From Verrucomicrobiota bacterium (GTDB lineage Bacteria > Verrucomicrobiota > Kiritimatiellia > CAIQIC01 > JAGNIJ01): a stretch of 64,000 nt of DNA. The DNA lies in contig JAKLGK010000004.1 in assembly GCA_022710725.1 (NCBI GenBank), positions 186,001 through 250,000 on the forward strand, written 5' to 3'. Below the pieces are notes generated by a model. It did no database searches. It was not told where the DNA came from and saw nothing but the letters and a program-made list of their open reading frames with translations. Position 1 is the stretch's first letter; each line of letters starts with the position of its first letter. Below, one piece after another: positions 57,975 through 64,000 of the stretch. Made by a program: the position numbers and the translations under genes.

Positions 57975-58574
57975 TCATGCTCCTTTCAATTCGGACGAAT
58001 GACGCACCCGGTACTCGGCTCCCTGGGAACTCAAAACGCTTTGCAGCAGCAGAACGCGCCGGACCTCCACCCTGCCGCACCGCAGAGTTCTAAAGGACTC
58101 CAGCCGCGAAGTCAAATCGGCCGCGCCGCGCCGGTCCCGCACCCGGCCCAACGTCAGGTGCGGATGAAAGGCGCGCTCCTCGATCCGGAAGCCCAGCCCC
58201 GTCACCGCCACGGCCGCCGCGGCCTGCAACCGGACCAGCGCCCCCGTCGGCTCCTCGACCCCGGCCCAGACCACCCGCGGCGATTTCGGCGGGCCGAACG
58301 CGCCCGTCCCGGCCACGTCGAAGGCGAACGGCGGACACCCCTCCGCCACGGCATCCAGCGCGTCCGCCAGACCGGGAAGCTGCGCGGCAAAGATGTCGCC
58401 GAGAAACGCCAGGGTCAGATGAATCCGCGCCGGCGTCACCCATCCCACCCGCGCCTCGCCCCTCATGAGATCCCGCTGCAGGCGATCCAACGCCGCCCGG
58501 ACCTCGTCAGAGATCTCCAGGGCAATGAAGGCCCGCAGCACCTCATCCCCGGCTTCGTTTATGTCCTGATTCAT
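57975..58574 (-). CDS. thpR: RNA 2',3'-cyclic phosphodiesterase (2'-5' RNA ligase family)
   Basis: A 199-residue 2H phosphoesterase. The two catalytic HxTx motifs are [10 protein letters not shown] (near residue 51) and HPHLTLGRV (near 133). [20 protein letters not shown] is the usual N-terminal strand. I chose ATG 58574 because the family begins just before this sequence; the longer frame to 58631 is unlike it. The gene pair thpR-recA is seen in many bacteria. Confidence 0.9.
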   Translation of the reverse strand: MNQDINEAGDEVLRAFIALEISDEVRAALDRLQRDLMRGEARVGWVTPARIHLTLAFLGDIFAAQLPGLADALDAVAEGCPPFAFDVAGTGAFGPPKSPRVVWAGVEEPTGALVRLQAAAAVAVTGLGFRIEERAFHPHLTLGRVRDRRGAADLTSRLESFRTLRCGRVEVRRVLLLQSVLSSQGAEYRVRHSSELKGA

Positions 58575-58998
58575 GCAGCGTACTCGCGATCGCCCCCACG
58601 CCACGCGCATCCCGCCCGCGGTCGCTTCCATTCATCCGCCACGCCGCGCTGGTTCCGACGCCGCCCGAGGGAGGCGTCCGGTGAATTCGCCGCCTGCAGG
58701 CAACGGCCGCCCGCTTCCGACCACCGCCTTTTCACACGGCTTATCTACCAGAAACAGGCCTCCATCTCTAATCTCCAATTGCCCCCCCCGGGTATCCGCT
58801 CCGCCGCTTCCCTCACCCATAGAAAGGAAACCGCAGGAACCCATTCCACGTTTATTTTACGTTTTATTGCGTAACAATACTCTTCACACCCGTGAAGAAT
58901 ATTGTTGCGATTCAAAGGGGAGCCGACGGGCGCGCCACGCGCGGAGCGCCCGCCCGGCGCTTGCGCCCGTGACGGCAGGCCCGTATGGTGAGCGCGTC
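58575..58998. other. 424-bp divergent intergenic region
   Basis: The interval separates the thpR-recA operon from the metallophosphoesterase gene. It holds an A/T-rich patch (about 58850-58872, TTTATTTTACGTTTTATTGC) and the 34-bp hairpin at 58873-58906. No open frame with coding character and no tRNA was found. I see no convincing -35/-10 pair or canonical LexA box, but a regulator of recA could act here. Confidence 0.4.
58873..58906. repeat. 34-bp palindromic hairpin element, copy 2
   Basis: Arms AACAATACTCTTCAC and GTGAAGAATATTGTT (15 bp, one mismatch) flank the 4-base centre ACCC. The size, arm length and centre match copy 1 at 18837-18870, and both copies are preceded by GCGT. It lies between the divergent thpR-recA operon and the metallophosphoesterase gene. 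Confidence 0.65.
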
Positions 58999-60138
58999 AT
59001 GATCATGCTGCTCATCTTCCCCATCGTGCTGCTGTCCTACGCCGCGATGCATGCGTACATGGGGATCAAGCTGGTCCGGGCCTTCCCGCGGCTCCGGCTG
59101 TTCACGGCCTGGCTCCTGATCGTCTTCACCGGCCTGTTTGCCGCGCCGTTCCTGGCGCGCTGGTTCGGGAACCGCGGGCACCCGCTCCTGGCCGAACTCG
59201 CCGGCGCCGCGGGCTATACCTGGATCGCCATTGTGTTCTGGTTCTTCTCCGTCGGCCTGCTGCTGGATGCGTGGAACCTGCTGGTCCGCCTCGCCTCGCT
59301 CTTCTCGGCGCGGGCGGCGCGCCGGCGCGTCTCGCCCCGCGGAACGGTCGGGATCGCGGGGATCGTCGCGGCCGCGGCCATGGCCTGGGGACTGGCGGAG
59401 GCCCGCTGGCTGCGCGTCGAAACCATCGTGCTGCGCTCGGACCGCCTGCCGGCCGGCACGACATACCGGGTCGCGCAGATCTCCGACCTGCACCTCACGG
59501 CGCGGCGCGGCGGCTGGCTGGTCGATACCGTCGTCTCCGCCGTCCACGCGCTGAAGCCGGACCTGATCGTGAGCACCGGCGACCTGATCGACGCGCCGGC
59601 CGCCCAGCTCCGGGACAAGGCCGGACCGCTGCGCCGGCTGGCCGCCCCGGGCGGACGCTACGCCGTGCTCGGCAACCACGAGTATTTCGCCGGCGTGTCC
59701 GAGGCCCTGGCCTTTCACCAGGCCGCCGGCTTCACGCTCCTGCGCGGCGCCGCCGCGGAACCGCTGCCCGGGCTATGGCTGGCGGGCGTGGACGATCCCG
59801 CCGGCTCGTTCACGCACCAGCCCTATTTCATCAGCGAGCGTCTGCTGGCGGCGGCGCGGCCGGCGGACCGGTTCGTCGTGCTGCTCAAGCACCAGCCCCT
59901 CGTCAGCCGCCCGGAGAAGGCCTGGTTCGACCTGCAACTGTCCGGCCACACGCACGGGGGCCAGATGTTCCCCTTCGAGTGGCTCCTGAAACCGATCTAC
60001 CCGCTGCGGCGCGGCCTGCACGAAGTCGCGCCCGGCCGCTGGCTGTACGTCAACCGCGGCGCGGGCACCTGGGGGCCGCCGATGCGGCTGCTCGCGCGGC
60101 CGGAGATCACGCTGATCGTGATCGAGGGAACCCGGTAG
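58999..60138 (+). CDS. Membrane-bound metallophosphoesterase
   Basis: A 379-residue protein with four N-terminal TMs (MIMLLIFPIVLLSYAAMHAY; FTAWLLIVFTGLFAAPFL; YTWIAIVFWFFSVGLLLDAW; GTVGIAGIVAAAAMAWGLA) and a calcineurin-like catalytic domain (from about 150): AQISDLHLTA, VSTGDLIDAP, VLGNHEYFAG, LLKHQPLV and LSGHTHGGQMFP. These are the complete metal-binding motifs of the family of YaeI/YkuE-like enzymes, some of which act on lipid A precursors or phospholipids; the substrate here is unknown. ATG 58999 or 59005 could be used. Confidence 0.9.
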   Translation: MIMLLIFPIVLLSYAAMHAYMGIKLVRAFPRLRLFTAWLLIVFTGLFAAPFLARWFGNRGHPLLAELAGAAGYTWIAIVFWFFSVGLLLDAWNLLVRLASLFSARAARRRVSPRGTVGIAGIVAAAAMAWGLAEARWLRVETIVLRSDRLPAGTTYRVAQISDLHLTARRGGWLVDTVVSAVHALKPDLIVSTGDLIDAPAAQLRDKAGPLRRLAAPGGRYAVLGNHEYFAGVSEALAFHQAAGFTLLRGAAAEPLPGLWLAGVDDPAGSFTHQPYFISERLLAAARPADRFVVLLKHQPLVSRPEKAWFDLQLSGHTHGGQMFPFEWLLKPIYPLRRGLHEVAPGRWLYVNRGAGTWGPPMRLLARPEITLIVIEGTR

Positions 60139-60164
60139 TCCGGACCGGCGAGCGCGGACAGCGG

Positions 60165-60275
60165 TTTTCCAAGCATTGGAAAATCAGGGCCGTTTTTTTC
60201 CAATGTTTGGAAAAAAGGAAGCTATTTTTCCAATGTTTGGAAAATTCGGCCGCGTTTTTTCCAAACATTGGAAAA
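60165..60275. repeat. Phased array of four 19-bp palindromes (TTTTCCAAnnnTTGGAAAA)
   Basis: Four copies at 60165-60183, 60196-60214, 60226-60244 and 60257-60275. Copies 2 and 3 are identical (TTTTCCAATGTTTGGAAAA), copy 4 is their exact reverse complement, and copy 1 differs by one base in the centre. Starts are spaced 31, 30 and 31 bases, close to three helical turns. The array fills the intergenic space between two convergent genes. Each copy is a hairpin followed or preceded by T/A runs, so it may act as a bidirectional terminator, or be bound by a regular array of a DNA-binding protein. Confidence 0.85.
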
Positions 60276-60288
60276 CCGGCGGGCCGGG

Positions 60289-60894
60289 CTAGTACTTCAC
60301 GGAGCAGCCGTACGGCGCGGTGACTTTCTTTTCCACCGGCTGGCCCGCGAGCGCGGCGTCGAGCGCGGCCCGGACGTAGTTGACCGCGCTGGTGATGTCC
60401 GCCGGATCAGCCGAGGGCACGCTGTCCACGGCGCCCTGGTAGATCAGCTTCCCCTCCGGATCAATTATGAAAATGTGCGGCGTCGTCTTGGCCCCGTAGA
60501 GCCGGCCGACCCGGCCGTCCGGGTCCAGCAGCACGGCGGTGGACGCCACGTTCCGCTGCTTCGCCAGTTCCGCCATTTTTTCGGCGGGATAGTGGCCCTG
60601 CTTGCCGGGGGCCGAGGAACAGATGGAAAACCAGACCGCGCCCGCCTCGGTGTACTTTTTCTGCAGCGCCTGCATGTTCCCGCCGCCGTAGTGCTTGCGC
60701 ACGAAGGGGCAGTCGTAGTTGAACCATTCGAGCACGACGTACTTCCCGCGGGCCGACGACAGCGAGTGCGGGACGCCGTCGATGCCCGGCAAGGTGAAGT
60801 CCGGGGCGGCGCCATCCGGGCTGATCTCGGCCCACACGATCAGCGCCAACCCTACGACCATCAGGATCACCGCCGTGCGCGCGCAACCTTTCAT
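60289..60894 (-). CDS. Exported redoxin / thioredoxin-like protein
   Basis: A 201-residue protein with an N-terminal membrane anchor or signal (TAVILMVVGLALIVWAE). The AhpC/TSA-type fold begins APDFTLPGIDGVPHSLSSA; the likely redox cysteine is C62 in EWFNYDCPFVRKHYGG, and a single further cysteine lies in PYGCSVKY near the end. KTTPHIFIIDPEGKLIYQGA is the usual cis-proline strand. Members with DCPFV-(K/R)KHY are common exported thioredoxin-family proteins. The start overlaps the stop of the DsbD-like gene (ATGA). Confidence 0.88.
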   Translation of the reverse strand: MKGCARTAVILMVVGLALIVWAEISPDGAAPDFTLPGIDGVPHSLSSARGKYVVLEWFNYDCPFVRKHYGGGNMQALQKKYTEAGAVWFSICSSAPGKQGHYPAEKMAELAKQRNVASTAVLLDPDGRVGRLYGAKTTPHIFIIDPEGKLIYQGAVDSVPSADPADITSAVNYVRAALDAALAGQPVEKKVTAPYGCSVKY

Positions 60895-61712
60895 GGCACG
60901 ACTCCTTCCGCTTCGACCGGGGTTTCAATGGGTATATCCAGAGCAAGAGCCGTGCCATGCGCGACCAGCACGCCCATCAGTTTTTCGGGGAAGGTCTCGG
61001 CCAGCGGGGAAATCTGCAGCCGGAGCGCGGGGCCTTGCTGCGGCACGGTGGCCGTGTCATAGGTGAATTCGTCGGCCCGCGCGGGGAAAAAGACCATGGG
61101 CGACTCCGCGCCGGAGCCGGCTGGCGGCTCCACGCTGACGTGCACTTCGCGGCCGCGGCGCAACGCCCGGAGCGTCCAGCCGTCGGGCGGGAGCGGCAAG
61201 CGCGCCCGGGCCTCGGCGAACAGCCCTTCGGGCGCCGCGGCGGCCGCGCCGTTGAGCTCCAGCGAGAAGGTCGCGGACTCGGGCAGGCAGAGGTCGCTGC
61301 AAACGAGCCACGTGGCCTTCAGTCCGACGGTCGCCGGCCCGCCGCCCCAACCCGCGGGGGCGGTGATCGGAACGAGAAAGACCACGCGTTCCCCGTAGCC
61401 CAGGCTGACCAGCCCCTCGGACTCGAAGCGCGCCGGGGGCGGCGCCGCCAGCGCGCCCGCCGAAAAACCTTCCGGCAGGCTCCACGCGAGCCTCGGCGCC
61501 ATGCCGGAGTCGCCGGGATTGAGCCAGTAGGTGTGCCAGCCGGGATCGAGGCGGATGGCCAGCGCCAGCCACACGGTTTCGCCGGCCCGGATGGCGGCCT
61601 GCTCCGCCGTCAGTTCGGCCTCGCTGTGCCGTGCGCGCACGGGCGCCGCCGCCGCGGTCCCGGCCCCCGCGAGGACGATCGCCACCCAGCCCAGCCAGCC
61701 TGCTTTTTTCAT
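60891..61712 (-). CDS. Periplasmic DsbD N-terminal-like protein
   Basis: A 273-residue exported protein with a signal peptide (about 1-22, VAIVLAGAGTAAAAP). The rest resembles the N-terminal immunoglobulin-like domain of DsbD: GWHTYWLNPGDSGMAPRL, ITAPAGWGGGPATVGLKA and the cysteine pair TWLVCSDLCLPESATF. It lacks the membrane and thioredoxin parts of a full DsbD. It probably hands electrons to the redoxin encoded by the overlapping gene downstream. Confidence 0.82.
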   Translation of the reverse strand: MKKAGWLGWVAIVLAGAGTAAAAPVRARHSEAELTAEQAAIRAGETVWLALAIRLDPGWHTYWLNPGDSGMAPRLAWSLPEGFSAGALAAPPPARFESEGLVSLGYGERVVFLVPITAPAGWGGGPATVGLKATWLVCSDLCLPESATFSLELNGAAAAAPEGLFAEARARLPLPPDGWTLRALRRGREVHVSVEPPAGSGAESPMVFFPARADEFTYDTATVPQQGPALRLQISPLAETFPEKLMGVLVAHGTALALDIPIETPVEAEGVVP

Positions 61713-61861
61713 GCCGGCACAAAACACCATGACTGATGAAAAGTCAAACGGGCGAGCCTTCTTTCGAGGCGCGAGCCGGGCCGTTCCATCCCGCGGCGCA
61801 TTCTCTGTTTTACCTGCGCCCGCGTTTCCGTATAGTGGCGCCCGTTCCGGAGATTCGACTC

Positions 61862-62860
61862 ATGGCGAGAAAAACCGGCTGGGGGGAAACGCTGCTGGGC
61901 CTGGCCATCCTGGCCGCGCTGGCCGGCGTGGGCACGGCCGTCTATTTCGAGCAGTTCCGCCCGCACCCGGCCGCGTACTCCGCCGACAAGCCGGACTACC
62001 TCCCGCCCCCCGCCCCGCGTCCGGCCGCGGCCGCGCGGCCCTCCCGGGTGAACCCGCCCGAGGGCATGACGGCGCTCGGCCCGTCCGAATATTTCGACCC
62101 GGACACGCTCTACGAGAAGATCGACGGCCGGGCCGAACTCTACCTGCCGGCCGGATTTCGATCGCTCGAGTGCCGCCGCCTGGGGATCCCCGGCGACGAG
62201 GACAGCGTCGTGGAAACGTTCCTGTACGACATGGGCTCCCCCCGCTCCGCGTACTCGGTGTTCAGCCAGCAGCAGCGCGAGGACGCCGAGCCGCGGGATT
62301 TCACGCGGTACGCCTACCTGGCGGAGAACGCCCTTTTCTTCTGTCACGGGTCGTACTACCTGGAAATCATCGCGGGCACGGCCGCCGCGTCGGCCCGCGA
62401 GGCGCTGCGCAAGGCGGCGGCGCAGGTCATGGCGGATTTGCCAGCGGAGCCCGCGGACCTGCCGGAGCTCGCGCGGCTGCCGGAGGCGCACCGCCTCGCC
62501 GGGCATCCCCGGCTCTACCGTACGGACGGGTTGGGCTTCGCGCCGCTGACCGACCTGTTCGTGGCGGATTACCAGATCGGCGAGTTTCAGTTGTCCGGAT
62601 TCGTCTGCGCCCGCGGGAGCGAGGCGGAGGCGGCAAAACTGGCCCAGGCCTACCAGCAGTTCATCATGGATGACGGCGCGATGCTGCTGCCGCCGATCCC
62701 GGAGCTGCCGGACGCCCGGGTCCTGGATTTTTACGGCACCTGGCAGGTCCTGTTCACGCGCGGGCCGTATTTCGCGGGCGTCCACCAGGCCGGCGATCGC
62801 TTGAGCGCGGAGCAACTGGCCCTGCTGCTGGACCGGCAGCTTTCGGAGGCCGCGCCGTGA
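61862..62860 (+). CDS. DUF6599 family exported protein
   Basis: A 332-residue protein. An N-terminal TM (about 9-27) is followed by a proline/alanine linker. The domain from about 75 has GPSEYFDPDTLYEKIDGRAE, LYLPAGFRSLECRRL, VETFLYDMGSPRSAYSVFSQ and GSYYLEIIAGTAAAS. This fits DUF6599, a family of unknown function found next to DUF362 and ferredoxin-type genes. ATG 61862 is used because translation upstream is not of this character. The stop overlaps the DUF362 GTG start (GTGA). Confidence 0.82.
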   Translation: MARKTGWGETLLGLAILAALAGVGTAVYFEQFRPHPAAYSADKPDYLPPPAPRPAAAARPSRVNPPEGMTALGPSEYFDPDTLYEKIDGRAELYLPAGFRSLECRRLGIPGDEDSVVETFLYDMGSPRSAYSVFSQQQREDAEPRDFTRYAYLAENALFFCHGSYYLEIIAGTAAASAREALRKAAAQVMADLPAEPADLPELARLPEAHRLAGHPRLYRTDGLGFAPLTDLFVADYQIGEFQLSGFVCARGSEAEAAKLAQAYQQFIMDDGAMLLPPIPELPDARVLDFYGTWQVLFTRGPYFAGVHQAGDRLSAEQLALLLDRQLSEAAP

Positions 62861-63849
62861 GCCGGCCGCCTCTCGATCCGGAGCGCCGCGAGTTCCTGGC
62901 GCGCGGCCTGAAGGCGGCGGCCGCCCTGGCCGCGACCGGGCTCGCGGGCCACGCGCTCGGCTGGAGAACCGGCCGGGCCGACCGGGAGGAAGTCCACGAC
63001 TGGCCGGTGCCGGACTTCTCGCAACCGGCCGCCGATCCCCGCCTGGCGATCGTCACCGGGCCGGACCGCACGACGAATCTTCGCAAGGCCATGGAAGCCC
63101 TGGGCGGGTGGGCCCGCTTCGTGAAGCCCGGGGACGGCGTGCTGTTGAAGGTCAACGCGGCCTTTGCCTCGCCCGCGACGCTCGGGGCGACGACGCATCC
63201 GGACCTCGTGGCCGAGGCCGTCGCGCAATGCCTGCGGGCGGGGGCATCGCGCGTCGTGGTCACGGACCATCCGATCCACGACCAGGCTTCCTGTTTTGAA
63301 TGGTCCGGGATTGGCGCGGCGGCGCGGCGCGCCGGCGCGGAGCTGTGGGTGCCGCGCGAGGACGATTTCGCGCCGGTGACGCTGCCGGGCGGACGGCTCC
63401 TCCGGCATTGGCCGTTCCTCAAGGGCCCCTTCAAGGGCATCCGCCGGCTGATCGGGCTGACGCCGGTCAAGGATCACTACCGCAGCGGCGCAAGCCTGAC
63501 CCTGAAGAACTGGTACGGACTGCTCGGCGGGCGGCGCAGCGTGTTCCACCAGGACATCCACACGCTCATCGCCGAACTCGCGCAGCTCGTGCGGCCCACG
63601 CTGGTCATCCTGGACGGGACGACGACGATGATCCGCAACGGCCCGACCGGCGGCTCGCTGGCCGACCTCAAGGCAACGGACACCCTGGTCGTCGGCACGG
63701 ATCCCGTCGCGGTGGACGCGTTCGGCGTCACGCTGCTCGGCCGCGAAGCGTCGGACCTCCCCCACCTGGCGCGGGCGGCCGCGGCGGGCGCGGGGACGGC
63801 CAGCTACGAACTGCTCAACCCGGTACGCATCCAGGCAGGGGCTTCATGA
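62857..63849 (+). CDS. Tat-exported DUF362 protein
   Basis: A 330-residue protein with a twin-arginine leader (ERREFLARGLKAAAALAATG). The DUF362 core follows: KPGDGVLLKVNAAFASPATL, GASRVVVTDHPIHDQASCFE, LTPVKDHYRSGASLTLKNWY and LVVGTDPVAVDAFGVTLLG. DUF362 proteins often occur with ferredoxin-like proteins; the role here is unknown. The start is GTG 62857. The stop overlaps the next start (ATGA). Confidence 0.87.
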   Translation: MSRPPLDPERREFLARGLKAAAALAATGLAGHALGWRTGRADREEVHDWPVPDFSQPAADPRLAIVTGPDRTTNLRKAMEALGGWARFVKPGDGVLLKVNAAFASPATLGATTHPDLVAEAVAQCLRAGASRVVVTDHPIHDQASCFEWSGIGAAARRAGAELWVPREDDFAPVTLPGGRLLRHWPFLKGPFKGIRRLIGLTPVKDHYRSGASLTLKNWYGLLGGRRSVFHQDIHTLIAELAQLVRPTLVILDGTTTMIRNGPTGGSLADLKATDTLVVGTDPVAVDAFGVTLLGREASDLPHLARAAAAGAGTASYELLNPVRIQAGAS

Positions 63850-64000
63850 AGATCACGTGGGTCCGGCGGATCAGCCAGGTCTTTTTTCTGCTGTTGTTCC
63901 TGTGGTTCTGCCTCGTCACGACGGTCGGCGAAGAGTGGTGGCGGCTCCGCGGGTGGCCGGTCAACTGGTTCCTGCAACTGAATCCGCTGACGGCCCTCGG
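63846..64000 (+). CDS. Membrane protein, probably 4Fe-4S polyferredoxin-like (3' end cut by window edge)
   Basis: Only the first 51 residues are visible: MKITWVRRISQVFFLLLFLW, a TM segment, then EEWWRLRGWPVNWFLQLNPL. This start resembles NapH/RdxA-type membrane polyferredoxins, and a gene of that type is the usual partner of DUF362 and DUF6599. The cysteine motifs would lie beyond the window, so the call rests on context. Confidence 0.6.
   Translation, partial: MKITWVRRISQVFFLLLFLWFCLVTTVGEEWWRLRGWPVNWFLQLNPLTAL

Noticed and set aside
58850..58910. LexA/SOS box ahead of thpR-recA
   Set aside because: The palindrome there does not match SOS boxes I know and also occurs ahead of an unrelated exporter operon.
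60165..60275. Four short repeats with 11-12 base gaps that might suggest a CRISPR array
   Set aside because: The gaps are far too short for spacers, one copy is inverted, and no cas gene is present.

Overview
The window is GC-rich, gene-dense DNA that looks like a Kiritimatiellota / Verrucomicrobiota (PVC group) chromosome. The assignment is an inference from gene content: several secreted right-handed beta-helix proteins, one of which carries the N-W-x-x-A-A-T-x-L-Q-x-A-V opening module typical of that group; secreted proteins ending in calcium-binding DxDxDG repeats plus a small beta domain; a DUF6599 / Tat-DUF362 / 4Fe-4S cluster; and a CotH / VTC / DUF4956 cluster. A 16S comparison would settle it.

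Layout, left to right. 1-5260 (minus): rpsA followed by a VTC-domain protein, a DUF4956 membrane protein and a CotH/lamin-tail protein that runs off the left edge. 5370-11101 (minus): a complete rRNA operon (promoter, boxA, 16S, tRNA-Ala, tRNA-Ile, 23S, 5S, terminator). 11153-18747: a cation efflux protein, pyrF, and a four-gene tripartite ABC exporter operon with an extra secreted protein behind it. 18948-30429 (mostly plus): a PHP phosphatase, a small protein coupled to a DEAD-box helicase, then the pyruvate dehydrogenase genes aceE, aceF and lpdA, with a large beta-helix surface protein inserted antisense between aceE and aceF. 30463-33364: a DUF6498 membrane protein, a sugar-dehydrogenase-like secreted protein and an iron-type superoxide dismutase.

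33391-43293 (minus) is the most unusual part: nine tightly packed genes. From the promoter side they are a membrane NERD-domain protein, a membrane protein with four TRAM-like domains, a second NERD protein, two small membrane proteins, ComEC, a second membrane TRAM protein, a lipoate ligase and a polytopic GT-C-like protein. The ComEC metallo-beta-lactamase-like domain has lost its metal-binding motifs, while both NERD proteins keep D...ExK nuclease-type residues. This suggests a DNA-uptake or DNA-processing machine in which nuclease and nucleic-acid-binding roles are supplied by partner proteins.

43458-48914 (plus): a PAS/GAF sensor coupled to a photolyase, then a PhoB/PhoR-type two-component pair. 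48924-55957 (minus): a lipoprotein, a calcium-repeat protein and four tandem paralogous beta-helix surface proteins, one frameshifted. 56011-58574 (minus): thpR, recA and a restriction-endonuclease-like gene. 58999-64000: a metallophosphoesterase, a redoxin with a DsbD-like partner, and the DUF6599 / DUF362 / 4Fe-4S cluster cut by the right edge.

Non-coding structure worth noting: a 34-bp hairpin element present twice (18837 and 58873), a phased array of four 19-bp palindromes (60165-60275), nine heptamer repeats inside the rRNA spacer (8873-8935), and a two-hairpin REP-like element directly abutting a start codon (50567-50616).
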